Shown one piece after another: positions 1 to 10,614 of a DNA stretch of 64,000 bases; the stretch's first letter is position 1, and each line of letters starts with the position of its first letter. Location: contig OZ018415.1 of the NCBI GenBank assembly GCA_963969595.1, positions 4,154,001-4,218,000 of the forward strand. Direction: 5' to 3'. Below the pieces are notes generated by a model. The model did no database searches, was not told the origin of the DNA, and saw only the letters and a list, made by a program, of their open reading frames with translations. The DNA comes from Neckera pumila (taxonomy: Eukaryota > Streptophyta > Bryopsida > Hypnales > Neckeraceae). The position numbers and the translations under genes are program-made.

Positions 1-2
1 AC

Positions 3-1852
3 CTGAGCGATAGCAGAGAATGTCATCTGAGACAGAGCAGCAGTGAAAGCGCCTCCATAAGAAGTTCCGCTTGGGCGAAGACCGTGAATATTGTGCTTAA
101 GGCGTCCATGATGAGCAAGGAGAAGCAGAGTGTGGGCACGAGCTCCTTCGCCCAGTCTGTTCAGGGCAGCGATGGCAGAGCGCAGCTCCACACCTCGAAC
201 CGATGGTTGTTGGCATATGTCACTCAAATAATTCACAATTCTGGCCCTTCTCTTCAACAATTCAATCTGCAGAAATGCTGCAGTTATTGGAGTTACTGGG
301 CTCAATCCACTCTCCAAATTAGTACAAGCAGAACCCTTGTCTACCGTATCTTCACCTTGCTCCAACAGTGATAATGCCAAATCAACCTTCCGTTCCGCGA
401 AAAGAACGTCAAAAACATCAGGAAGAGATTTGGCATCATCCTCAAGCACTGAAACGACCAGATCGTCCCCGGTGTAGCAACCTGCGACCATTTCCGACTG
501 TTTCGAGTCTGCTGCAGGCACTGTCCACTCAATTGTTGCTAGACTTCGGACAACAGCTGCTCGTGAACGCAGTAAGGTCCGCAATTTCAATATGGCTTGC
601 TCCAATTCAGTTACCTCCTGCGATGTCCTGCAAGCAACCCATGCAAGAAGTATGCAATGTAGACCGTACCTTCAAATCTTCCAAACTTTCAAACTGTAGA
701 AAAAAGAAAAGCTTAAATAATTAGTGAGCACCAACTTCCGATGCCCATTGAACCTCCGAGATTCTAGAAATTGAAGTGCAATCCTAGGTGTCTTACTGAA
801 TGAAAAGAGCATAATGTGATATCATGGATTTTATCATTTCTTTGGCCGATATTCGCTGCAAACCTTTGAGCTCTGCAATCAAGACTCGAAGTTCCTGTCC
901 ATCCCGAGATTCATTATTGAATGGAAGCCTGCGAGATCCGCTTTCACTCATATTATGAGAATAGGCATGCTACAATTGACCAGAGAAAGGCGTGGTGATA
1001 CTCACAACGATCAGACGATTATAGAGCACTAAGCATAAATGGAGTCTACCAGCACTGCAACGGTGGGAAGTCTAGACTGTGAAATTTGCAAAAAAAAGGT
1101 TCTCTATTTCTCTCACAACCACTTTTCTAGACTCCAGTTTTCATGGAATAGTCCGTTTATTGCGAATTTCACGTTATAAGCTGCAGGTGCACACAGATAC
1201 CGAGAATTGCAGTAGGTTAATAAATCGCGGATCCATGCATTTCTGATAGGCAGGAGTTATAAGTCGAACTCTTCGAGTCTAATTACTTTCTATTTCCTGA
1301 CAATGTGGAACCACATTCTCGGATAAAGTCTAAACTCATTAAACTACAAGAAGTCTTTATATATGCCGGGGTCCGTATCCGAGATTAGTTGCTTGAGCAC
1401 AAGTTGCAAGGATGATGTTTGTGGGAAAGGAATGACATCTCACATTTTTTGTGTTCGTCGCACAATGGAAAACTTGTCGTCTCCTTACGCAGGCGCAGAA
1501 GTTTCGATAGACAGCAGATTTCCATGGAGTCTGGGAAAATGCACACAGCAATAGCAACCGTATAGTTCGCAATTAGCATACCGGGGCAAGTTGCGGGGAG
1601 CTAGAGCAAGATAGAACATGAAAATACCACCAATTTATCTGTTACAATAAAAAAAGTTCACAGCAGAAGCTCAAAAGTAGTCATTATTTGCATAGGAACC
1701 TGAAATACCTCTTCCTCCTCTTCCACAGTGCGGAGCCTGCTAAGAACATAAGACTCTGGACAGAAGTCTTCCTCTTCAAACAGAGAAAGTTCAAGGCGTC
1801 GAGAGCCATCGGTAACAGCGAGCTCGTAGTTCGGATTATCACATGACGACAT
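3..1852 (-). CDS. EXO84: Exocyst subunit EXO84-like, N-terminal part (3 exons, continues beyond left edge)
   Basis: EXO84 is a subunit of the octameric exocyst, which tethers secretory vesicles to the plasma membrane. I read three exons: 1709-1852 (ATG at 1852), 797-894 and 3-627, with GT-AG borders and matching phases. The next donor GT is at 1-2, so 289 codons are visible and the rest lies outside. Exon 1 carries LELSLFEEEDFCPESYV, equivalent to the FKSDKFDADAYV region of plant EXO84. Exon 2 reads ELKGLQRISAKEM and ends HYALFI. Exon 3 has TSQEVTELEQAILKLRTLL, DVFDVLFAERKVDLAL, PSVRGVELRSAI and PSGTSYGGAFTAALSQ, all family hallmarks in the expected order. An alternative exon 1 donor at 1699 would add VFQ. 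The sequence is clearly divergent from Arabidopsis EXO84B, so the paralogue type (A, B or C) is not assigned. Family identity is firm; exon 1-2 joining is inferred. Confidence 0.88.
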
Positions 1853-3149
1853 TGCCAAACCCTAACTCCATGCGGGCAACCTTGTCTCTGGCATTCGTTC
1901 AATTTTTTCTGCATTCCTATTCTGACATAAAAAGCATTTGGTCTTCATTGCGTAATGGAGATCATCAACTCGCGCCGCCATACCAAGCGATAGCAATGGT
2001 GCAAGCTAGTTATTGCTCTCACAATGTTCTCTAGCGGAAACCTCTATCCTTATCCTTACAACAAATTCATGTCACCGTACTTGACCTACCAGCATACTGC
2101 AAATACAACTCTAAACAACATCTTTCCACGATTCAGCTTGTGCGTAACCAGTTTCTCTGTCGCGACACCTATGATGAACAATTTCTTTGATACAAACCTA
2201 TAAACTTAAAAAAATCAAAAAAACAATGAGAAGAAAAAGAATACTGAACGAGATCTTATGTGCAATCATGAGTAATATGATTGAAGACTTTATTGAATTT
2301 CACATAGTCAGTGACTCTCACTTCCTCAAAACGAGCATGGCCAATGTCAAGCTCAGCTACAGGACGTTTTCAACAACTAAGTGGTGTTATTTAAACTAAT
2401 TGAAGTGACTTTCAAGCTCCAGCAGCAACATAGTCCAGAGCGATCATAAAAACATAAATTTTTTTTAAAATGAATCTAAAAAACTTAAAGAACGCAACAT
2501 TTCAAAATTGCACTGTGCGGATGACCTTCTTAGTTGCAGCATAGTGGCTGTAACGTTTCCTCGGGCGTACCAAATGATCCCGCACTACCTGCTCCGAATC
2601 CACTGAGAATTAATGAGGATCTCCAAGACCTTATCGAAGCACAAAAAACGACTCCACAGCATTCTCTCCGAATGCGTAAATGTCGCGAGCGGGAAGCAGT
2701 TGTGAATCCTTTTGTTCAAACGACTTGTGCATATGCTGATGTGGCAGTTAAAGAAGATGAGGTGGCAGAGATAAATCTGAGTTGGCATCGACACCTGTCA
2801 TACCGGACATGTACCCTGTGGGCTAGATTTCGTGGCATGTTCTAGAGAGTTCTGGTTATTCTACAGTAGAACGTACGAGAAGCAACTGCTCTGTTCTGGA
2901 GAGCTCCAGCGATAGAAGCTCTGTCTCTATACAAATGCTTTGCTCCGCCCCGAATTACACCAATCTGCACTGCAATTGTTTGAATTTCGGGACGCATTCT
3001 GTGATTGGAACCACATTGAGGGGCAGGTTGTTGTTGTGCATTCAAAAGCTCTGCTTTGGTGCGACAGTGTTAGTTGATTGAGCCAGATTTGCGCGCTTGT
3101 TGTTGTGGTTTTTGTGGAGGATTTTGTTTTCGTAATTAAGTTAGGAGCG
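1853..3149. promoter_or_regulatory. Divergent intergenic region between EXO84 and BAG genes
   Basis: This 1.3-kb stretch separates the start codons of two oppositely transcribed genes and must hold both promoters and 5' leaders. The bases just upstream of the EXO84 ATG read TTAGGGTTT in the gene's orientation, a telobox-like leader motif common in plant housekeeping genes. A plus-strand open frame at 2534-2845 shows no recognisable domain. No clear TATA box could be assigned to either gene. Confidence 0.6.
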
Positions 3150-4631
3150 ATGTTGGGAGGACGATTCTTCAGCAATATTTGGGATCCCTACAGCGTTGCG
3201 TATGCGTATCCCCGGCCTCGGTATCATCGCCCGCGAGCCGATCATTATGAATTGCCAGAGGATCGCTCAACTGAGCAACCTTTGAACGAGAAGACGGTGA
3301 AGACGGTGAAGACAATTCCTGTGACGGATGGAGGTGCTCCTGATTTGAATCCCGTGACTAAGAGTGAGGATGCTGCCGCCACGGAGATTCAAGCTTTCTA
3401 CCGCGGGTATGTCGTGCGTAAGACGCAGCCTTTGCAGCACTTGAAAGTGGTTAAAAAGGTAAAGGGGGAGCTCGAGAGTTTGAAGTTCAAGTCGCAAGAG
3501 GCCGAGCAGAGGATGAAGCTTCGTAGTGACTCCAAGGAAAGATTGAGATGGACGGAGGGCGTTATGGCGTTGTTGCTGCGGTTGGATTCATTGCAAGGTG
3601 TGCACCCTGAAGTCCGACTCATACGCAAGGCAGTGACGAAGGAGCTGATAGGTTTCCAGGAGACGATTGATTCAATGTCCTCTGTAAGTGCAGAATCGAA
3701 TGATGTTATCTCTCACGAGACTATTGGCAGTTCTGCTGCTCCCGCTCCTGAAGTTGTCGAAGAAATGGAAATTGAGGACAACATTTCGAGGGGTGTAGTG
3801 CAAGATTTTGCATCTGGAGGAGCGAGTGAAAATGGCTCCGAAGATCTAGGCGTCAAGTCGAATGAGGATTTAACTTCTGAGAAGCATGTACCTCATGCAC
3901 CTTTAGCCTCAAATGACCACGTTATTGATTCAGTTGCTCCTCACTGTGACGAGAATGGATTACTTGCAAGCGAGACCATCGTTGAAGCTGGAGGGCCAAG
4001 TGCTTCAGAAACCCTCCCTGACGATCCAATGGATGCAAAAAACAAGGAGCAACTATTGATTACGTCACCTACTCATCACATGGAAGAAGCTGAAACTGAG
4101 CCCGCATCTTCACAAAGTTTACCACCTGAAATAGGCAATCAGGAGGCAGAGATGGATACTTCCCAAAGTGGCATGAATCGAGATAACCCTACTCTTCTGG
4201 AGGAGAAAGAAGAGACTACGGGTTTGGATGGTCATATAATTCCAGCGAGAATCTCGACGCAGTCCATGACTCAATTATGGGAACAAGATGAGGACAAGCA
4301 AAACAGCATGAACGCTTTGTCAGATCGTTCATTGTTGCTACAGGTGCTGGAGGAGAATCGGAAAGTGAAGGATGTGCTTGGAAAAGTGTTGGAATGGGGT
4401 AAGCAACAGAACGAGGCCATTCACAATTTAACGCATCGAATTGCACGATTGGAGGAACATCAACCCACATCAAAATTGGTGCACGGGAAAGACAGGAAGA
4501 GAGGACGCTCAGTGGACAATATGGAAAGATCTCGTCGAAGATTATTAGAGAAAGGTCGTAGGAACAGACGCCACCGTGGTTTTGTTGATTCAGAAGATTG
4601 GCCTTCTGTGGAATCTGATGATTATTTTTAA
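3150..4631 (+). CDS. BAG family co-chaperone with IQ motif
   Basis: BAG proteins bind the Hsp70 ATPase domain as nucleotide-exchange co-chaperones. Plant BAGs with an adjacent IQ motif also bind calmodulin and act in stress and cell-death control. The open frame continues upstream only through a non-ATG start, so I take the ATG at 3150, giving 493 residues in one exon. Residues about 76-95 hold the IQ motif (EIQAFYRGYVVRK). Residues about 98-176 form the helical BAG domain, starting LQHLKVVKKVKGELESL and closing with RLIRKAVTKELIGFQETIDS. An acidic, low-complexity middle follows (about 180-385), then a coiled coil near 395-440 (LLLQVLEENRKVKDVLGKVL) and a very basic tail (RSRRRLLEKGRRNRRHRG) that could be a nuclear signal. 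The IQ-BAG order and C-terminal coiled coil resemble the Arabidopsis BAG5-8 group, BAG6 most. Which one it corresponds to is not settled. Confidence 0.88.
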   Translation: MLGGRFFSNIWDPYSVAYAYPRPRYHRPRADHYELPEDRSTEQPLNEKTVKTVKTIPVTDGGAPDLNPVTKSEDAAATEIQAFYRGYVVRKTQPLQHLKVVKKVKGELESLKFKSQEAEQRMKLRSDSKERLRWTEGVMALLLRLDSLQGVHPEVRLIRKAVTKELIGFQETIDSMSSVSAESNDVISHETIGSSAAPAPEVVEEMEIEDNISRGVVQDFASGGASENGSEDLGVKSNEDLTSEKHVPHAPLASNDHVIDSVAPHCDENGLLASETIVEAGGPSASETLPDDPMDAKNKEQLLITSPTHHMEEAETEPASSQSLPPEIGNQEAEMDTSQSGMNRDNPTLLEEKEETTGLDGHIIPARISTQSMTQLWEQDEDKQNSMNALSDRSLLLQVLEENRKVKDVLGKVLEWGKQQNEAIHNLTHRIARLEEHQPTSKLVHGKDRKRGRSVDNMERSRRRLLEKGRRNRRHRGFVDSEDWPSVESDDYF

Positions 4632-5122
4632 TGGCTTTTCACAAAGCCACAATGTACATTCTTCTTCAATTTCTTATGTACAACGCAATCTTTGCAACTT
4701 CCACTGTACTGTATTGAGTCCTCAAGTGCGTGCAAGTATATCTACTGGTAATTTATGTTCTTGTGTTAAATCTTGCTTTCATTCTCCTTTATTTTTGCTT
4801 ATTTTTGCTTTCAGTGGTTTGTATCTACGGTGACAGCGATATCTGACTCTTAGTTTGAATATTGACTTGAAAAATTTCACTTTCATTTGGAAAAGAAATA
4901 TAAGAATTGTTTACCTTCATCTCATGAAATCATGTTTTCACTAAACTCTCGTGGAACGAACGAGAGTTTGCAACATTTTTCTGTGTGAGAACCCTTGTAG
5001 AACTTCTCTCTGAGGAGAAACAGGAAATGGACTAGATAATGCTCTAGGGTCGGGAGGCTTGAGAGCATTATGGGACATAATGCCAAGCCTAATAGTTCTT
5101 CACAGACATCTAAAGATATACT
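4632..5122. other. 3' flank of BAG gene
   Basis: The first few hundred bases are T-rich and presumably include the 3' UTR. No second gene, RNA gene or repeat was recognised here. Confidence 0.5.
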
Positions 5123-5300
5123 TTTTGCAAATCTAAGGGTGTAGAAAGACGGGTTGCATTATGAGTTATAATGCTTTTTTGACTATCCAATGAAATGGTG
5201 ACAAATGGAATGGAGTGTTTTGCAAATCTAAGGGCGTAGAAAGAGGGATTGCATTATGAGTTATAACGCTTTTCTGACTACCCAACGGAATGGTGTCAAA
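5123..5300. repeat. Tandem duplication, 95-bp period, two copies
   Basis: Copy 1 (5123-5205) and copy 2 (5218-5300) both begin TTTTGCAAATCTAAGGG and share GTAGAAAGA, GCATTATGAGTTATAA and GACTAYCCAA, with a handful of substitutions. It is a simple local duplication with no coding signal. Confidence 0.85.
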
Positions 5301-5900
5301 ACTCCCTTGAACACTAGACTTGGCATTATTGACTCTAGGAGTGATCACAAACATTTTGCCAGTCTTGAAGAAGTCTTAAGCATTTGAAAGAATGAAGTGG
5401 AATTGAATGGCCACTGTTTGATGTGTTTCATATTTTTTTAATTTTTTTTTTAAGATTTGTTTCATATTTGGAAAAACTAAGTTGGCAATGCTTGCATTGA
5501 CCCTGGTGAGGCGAGTTGTTCATTGGGAGCGACCCTTTTTTTTGGTTTTTGAAAAAGTTCCAAGATATCGATCACTTAAAATTTGGTGAAGCATTTTATT
5601 TCTTCCGGGATTTCTTCATACATACATCTTTTGTACCATAAAACACTTTTCAATCAAATTCATACACTATTTCATCCAAACTTGACAATTTCATCCATAT
5701 TTTAAATTGGATAGAAACTTTTCTGGCAAAAAAAGATTACTTTTTTCTGGCAAAAAAAAGATTTTCAATTTTTCACTACGAAATGGTGCTTTCTGGCTCC
5801 AATTTGCCGAAAAGAAAGGGCTGATTGGGAGGGGTTAGTTCTCCCCAGGGCAAGGCCACAGGACTTACAATCATTTTATGGACAACGGCAATTTCATTAA
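5301..5900. other. Unannotated AT-rich spacer
   Basis: No gene seen. It contains T-runs and several decayed repeat fragments. The last four bases (5897-5900) are the TTAA flank of the next element. Confidence 0.5.
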
Positions 5901-6116
5901 CCCTTAAGCACCTGATTCCTTTTTTGCATTTTTGCATCTTTTTTTGCTTGTATCTTTATAAATATATATTATTTGCGTCAATTCATCATATGCCTCAATT
6001 TCTTCAAATTCATCATGCAAAAGATTGGTTTTACAACAAACAAGTCTTGGTTTGCATGAAGCCCTTGAAAACTCTCTATTCATTGTTTAGAATCAGAACT
6101 TTGGAGTGCTAAGGGG
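5901..6116. mobile_element. Short TTAA-flanked element (copy a)
   Basis: The 216-bp interval begins CCCTTAAGCACC and ends GTGCTAAGGGG, an inverted terminal repeat, and is flanked by TTAA at 5897-5900 and 6117-6120. It has the same termini and target pattern as the long copies listed below but an unrelated, short interior. It is non-autonomous. Confidence 0.7.
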
Positions 6117-6134
6117 TTAAACTGATTGATGCAT

Positions 6135-6354
6135 ACTACAAGAGAATGGAGTGTTTTAAGTGAGTTTTTCAGTATAGTCTTAGACATAAGATTATAAATA
6201 ATGACCTTTAAAGCAACTTTTAGCAAAATTTGACTAGAAATACATGTGTTTCTAGTCAAATTTTGGTGAAAATTGCCTTAAAGGTCATTATTTAAAACCT
6301 TATGTCTAGGACTATACTTTAAAACCCACTTAAAACACCTCATTCTCTTGTAGT
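6135..6354. mobile_element. Foldback MITE with CACTA-like ends
   Basis: Almost the whole 220 bp is one inverted repeat. The left arm starts ACTACAAGAGAATGGAGTG and the right arm is its complement (ending CATTCTCTTGTAGT). The centre is near 6240 (CTAGAAATACATGTGTTTCTAG). The right terminus reads CACTACAAGAGAA on the other strand, the type of end seen in CACTA/EnSpm elements, though the left end has lost its leading C. A partial copy of the right arm is at about 62485-62551. Confidence 0.75.
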
Positions 6355-6663
6355 GGCAACTCCATTAAAATGGTGAGTAAAAATTCTAGCTGAATAGTCA
6401 ATAATGTTGTGAATGAATGCATTTTGTATATTAATATGCATATAAATCAACACAATAAGGTGATGTAAATGTCAAAATGGTGCAAATAAGGTACTTAAAG
6501 GAAGATTTACTTTCTCTTACAGTAATAGATGTAAATTGTGTCACAATTCCATCCATCATGTTCTCATTTGCATAGGTTCTTTGAGTCTTTGTTCTAGCTA
6601 AGTCCTTATGACACATTCAAGCATCTTCTCAATGACAGGGCTTGCAAATTGATGAAACCTTTT

Positions 6664-6822
6664 CACTAGTAGGAAAAAAATCTTTGGGCACCAAGAAATA
6701 GTGTCAAGCAACATGATGCCCAAGGCCTACATTGGCACTAGCTAGGTCCTCAATATGGGCCTTAGCCACTATGCTCTAACACTATTCTTTAGTACCCAAA
6801 GACCATCCTTTCTACTACCAAT
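6664..6822. mobile_element. Small inverted-repeat element, CACTAGTAG terminus
   Basis: It starts CACTAGTAGGAAAA, and the right end on the opposite strand reads GGTAGTAGAAAGG. About 40 bp of each arm match (CTTTGGGCACCAAGAAATAGTG against CTTTGGGTACTAAAGAATAGTG). It is probably a decayed non-autonomous CACTA element. Confidence 0.55.
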
Positions 6823-7572
6823 AGCTTCCTAGGAGCTTAGTCAGAAATTAAATAATGAAAATGGTGTCTAAATTTTGGAAAATTAGTGATCTAGTTTGTT
6901 GGAAAATTAGTGATCTAGTTTCTTAGAAAAAATATAAGTATATATTAAAGGATTGTCTAATTCATAAAAATTCAACTTGCATGTGCTATAATTTAATAAA
7001 TTAGCATCTAATTTGTGTTCTAAAGTTGGCACAAGTATTAGTAACTATGTCTTGGCATTTGAAATTACGCTGACAAACACAGGTAAAAATATTAATACTT
7101 CTCAAAAGTTGCAAATATTGTCTTAATACTTCTCATTGCAAAGTTTTTGCCTTGCTATTTTGACCATTTTAAAGTACAATCTCTCACAAAAATAAACAAA
7201 CAAACATATCTTTCACATGCAACACGCCCTGATACTTAATAAAATCCTAATACACAAGGTAAAGAACTTAGGACTTGGAGGTTAAGACAAGGGTTTAGGT
7301 AAAGGCATCAGCCTTAGATGAAAGTAGCAGCAACCATCCAAAAATTGTAAGAACAACTTGGATAAATGCCTAACTTATTTTCATTGTATTTCAAGATTTC
7401 TCAATTTTACTACTCCGTATATTTTTTGGAGGATGCCTAACTGTTTTTTGCACTTTATTTAATTATTAGGCAAAAAGTTGTCCAAATTGCTAAGTGGCTA
7501 GGGTAGTGTTTTGGTGTTGTTGCATTGGAACAGACTTGATTCTAATCCGATGTAAGGTAAAAACATCCATTA
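6823..7572. other. Spacer with a short tandem duplication
   Basis: No gene seen. Near 6875-6925 the phrase GGAAAATTAGTGATCTAGTTT occurs twice in succession. The rest is unassigned AT-rich sequence. Confidence 0.5.
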
Positions 7573-7896
7573 GCATTAAAGCAAAAATCAGCCCTCCGAA
7601 GGGCCTCTCCAAATTGACATGCCAAGCTACTTCAAGCTTGACTTGTCAAGCTAGAAAAGTATCCTTGGTGAGTAGACAGAGTGTATGACTGCTTGCCGCA
7701 GCAGTTAGATTTAGCAGGGTTTTTTTTTTAGTTAATTTTTTATTTGTAAATTTAGGTTCCTGCGCCACTATCATTGTAGTTTCAACTGCGCGGAAATAGG
7801 GGAAAATTAAATTTTCAAACCCGATAAACGAAATTTCAAAGTTCTAAAGGGGTTTGTGAACAGGCCCTTCGAAGGGCTGATTTTTTTCTCTAATGC
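7573..7896. mobile_element. MITE of the GCATTAGAGAAAAAATCAGCCC family (copy 1)
   Basis: It is a 324-bp element. The left end is GCATTAAAGCAAAAATCAGC and the right end, read inversely, is GCATTAGAGAAAAAAATCAG. Both continue into CCCTYCGAAGGGCC, so each terminus also carries a small palindrome. Other copies are at 49263-49413, 53398-53600 (left end and part of the body) and 12797-12832 (one end only). The target duplication could not be resolved. Confidence 0.75.
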
Positions 7897-8390
7897 ATCC
7901 TTGCTCCCATTCATGTACCTTAGACGTCACTAAATTTGTCCCTAGACTTCTCATTAATGTGTCCTTGAAATGCTTGGCTTTGATTTGCTGACGCATTTGA
8001 AGGACACAAACCGAACTCTCATTTGCTAACTATTGATTTTTGTTGATTTCAATTTTGGGTCCACCTATGTGACAGTTTCAGTGGTGAGTGGTCTAGGGAG
8101 CCGTCTCTTTGAAAAATCATAGAAATTGCTACCCAATTATGGAAAATCTATTTTTTTTTTTGAATATTCATGATTTTTGCTCGCCAATACTACAAAAATG
8201 TTAATTTTAGGAAAATTGTCCTCCAACTATGTTGAATTGCTTAATATTGACAATTTTGGGTGCTTCCACCTTTAGTCACTTTTGAAACCTATCTAAAGTC
8301 CCCTTGCAGAGTGAATTTTTATTTTTTTATTGGCAAGTGTTGAAATACCGAAGAAAATTCCTTGGAATTGTTCATGTTGTGCGCCACTGA
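7897..8390. other. Unannotated spacer
   Basis: No coding or RNA signal recognised. Confidence 0.5.
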
Positions 8391-8506
8391 GCAGCCCCAC
8401 ATTAAAACGCTGAAACAACACTTCAAATGATTTGCACCATTGATCTTAGAAGATCAATGGTGCAAAACGTTTAGAGAGTCACTTCAGCGTGTTGCAGTGG
8501 GGCTGC
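8391..8506. repeat. Long hairpin (116 bp)
   Basis: The left arm starts GCAGCCCCAC and the right arm ends GTGGGGCTGC. The arms also match at ACGCTGAA and across TTTGCACCATTGATCTT, with an AGA turn near 8451. Total arm length is about 57 bp, with mismatches concentrated in the middle. It could be a tiny MITE or a small-RNA precursor fold; sequence alone does not decide. Confidence 0.7.
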
Positions 8507-9690
8507 TGTGAGTTGGACTGGTGGTTACTTGGCTGCTGCCATGCAGTTTCTTTGGCTGCGTGACTGGACCTTCAATTTGGGCTTCGTAAGTCACAGGTCG
8601 GCGTAGGCATCTTCCAAAGAAAAAACTCAAGTGAAGACCCAAGCGGCAGTCTTGCACAGAGTGTCTACAAAAATGCCAAAAAGTGGAAGACTTCTTAATG
8701 AGATTTACCGTACCACTCTGAGACAATAGTGGGCGCCAGGACTGGATGCAGGGATTGGGTTTTCAAGTTTCTGTTGTGACACATGTTGATTGACGAGGAA
8801 AAAGTCAAGGTCTCAATCAATCTTGAAGGTGCACAAGATGAAAAAGTGGAGGAAGGGGAAGTGATAGGAAGAAATAGTGAGAAGAAGTTAGAAAGAAGCT
8901 CAAAACCCAAGACAAGACGAAGAAGACGGTCAAAATCTTGCCCCTCATGTGAATTTCCTGAAAAATAGTATTTTCAGAAAGCATTGGTCCTCCTCCAGTT
9001 GAAAGTAATTAGAATTCAGATTGAAATCACAATTCAGAATTTGAGATCAAACGTCTTACTTATCTTGAAACACACGAAACATCAACTTCGATAAATTGGC
9101 GAAATTCCTCTTTCTTTGGCACTTTTGAGGGCTCCAACATAAAATCTACAGTATACCAGTCCTAATTTTCAGAGCTTTGTGCAGCTCAATGATACAATTT
9201 TGACTCCCATAATCGTGTCAATTTAACAAAATTGATGTTACTATAGTTACTGCAGTCTCTTCAGAATTCCAAACCGATGAGCAACTTGTTCTGGAGAATG
9301 GGACAAGTTTCAAAGACTTTTTGGTCCACCGACTAATACACTCAATGTGTGCAGTATCGAATGCACGGATTGCTGGTAGACGATAAAGCGGGTTCTATCC
9401 AGTTCAGATTGTAGATCAAGCTTCGTGGACTATTCTGGCACCTAACGTCGAAGGCACAGAAGCCTAAGGATTATTTGCATATACTGTTCCTGCATATACT
9501 ATACCACAACGCCGGTAAATGTTACACCCACTCTTAGTCGAGCTGCATCGACTCGATTTCTGAGTGAAGAAAATCAAATAAAAGGGTTTAATTTGCAGGT
9601 CAAAGTAGCTTACAGTGATTAAAGCATTTGTAATTCTAAGTGTTCTACTCAATTTCGAAAACGAAACCATCCGAGTGACTTTGCATGATA
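8507..9690. other. Unannotated spacer with a short Lys/Arg-rich ORF
   Basis: A plus-strand ATG frame at 8783-8968 encodes 61 residues, Glu-rich then basic (KTRRRRRSKSC). It might be a remnant exon or chance. No homology is claimed, and nothing else is supported here. Confidence 0.3.
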
Positions 9691-9768
9691 CTCCCTCTAT
9701 TTCTGAATAATACCAGTGTTTCCACTGTTTCCTAAATAAACACCTGTATTATTTAGAAACAAAGGGAG
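9691..9768. mobile_element. Stowaway-type MITE (78 bp)
   Basis: It begins CTCCCTCTATTTCTGAATAA and ends TTATTTAGAAACAAAGGGAG, a near-perfect inverted repeat, and is flanked by TA at 9689-9690 and 9769-9770. CTCCCTC termini with TA duplications are diagnostic of Stowaway (Tc1/mariner-derived). Solo ends of the same kind occur near 38272-38291 and at the right edge of the window (about 63964). Confidence 0.85.
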
Positions 9769-10394
9769 TATATATAAGAGAACATTAACTCTTAAACGAC
9801 AAGCTAAGCCCATTGGTATTATTGCTGACAATAGTGAAAATGGCTTGTCAAATAATGCATTTAGGCTACAAAGTCAAAGCACTATTCACTACTCACTTTT
9901 GTATGCCTTAACCGCACAAACTTTGACAGGAATTGTCCTTCTAGACAAGTGAATGTTGTTTGAGGGTTAAGATAAGATACAATTTGTACACACAAGGCAG
10001 ATATAATTGTGGTTGGTGGAATCCAAAAATCATGTACATAAGTATGATAGCAACTGAAAATTGAACTTTTCGAAACTGACATTATAGTCTTAGGAGTTTC
10101 ATTTAACATCAAAGTTGGAGCTGGTCCAGGCTACCGATGAATATCATCACCGATTCTAAAACTCCTATTTCTTAGCCCAATTCTACTACAAATCTACCTA
10201 AGTCCATTTATAAACACTCTAAATCATGCCAACACGTACTAAATGGCCAATAACCTCTTCCTCTACTTGAAGAAGGTCGGGACGAATGGTCCCTTCGATT
10301 CTATCAATCAACAAGAATAAACCACAAGCTAGATTTTAATACGAATTGGTTATTCTGCTCCAAATCTCGAAATCTACTTGACCTCAACCTTTCC
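9769..10394. other. Unannotated spacer
   Basis: No supported feature. Confidence 0.5.
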
Positions 10395-10614
10395 AAGGAC
10401 AATAATTATGCACCTGAGCTTGTTCCCAAGTTTACAGAAGGAAAGCCTTTCCCATCCCTCAAAAATGTACCACTGACACTGACATTCCTGCAACTGAGAT
10501 CACGCACTACTGTACTGCTTCAAATTGGAAGCCCGTCAAAGTAACTAGAAATCGGAATCGAGTCGAACCAAGTGCTTCCAGATTACAAGTAATATAGACT
10601 TCCAGTTGTGAGCT
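10395..10614 (-). other. 3' flank of dirigent gene A, duplicated downstream of gene B
   Basis: Read on the minus strand this matches 44675-44890, including TTGAAGCAGTACAGTAGTGC and GAATGTCAGTGTCAGTGG. It marks one side of the inverted dirigent duplication. Homology fades near 10395. Confidence 0.8.

Noticed and set aside
2534..2845. 103-codon open frame between EXO84 and BAG
   Set aside because: It does not start with a convincing context, has no recognisable domain, and lies in the shared promoter region.
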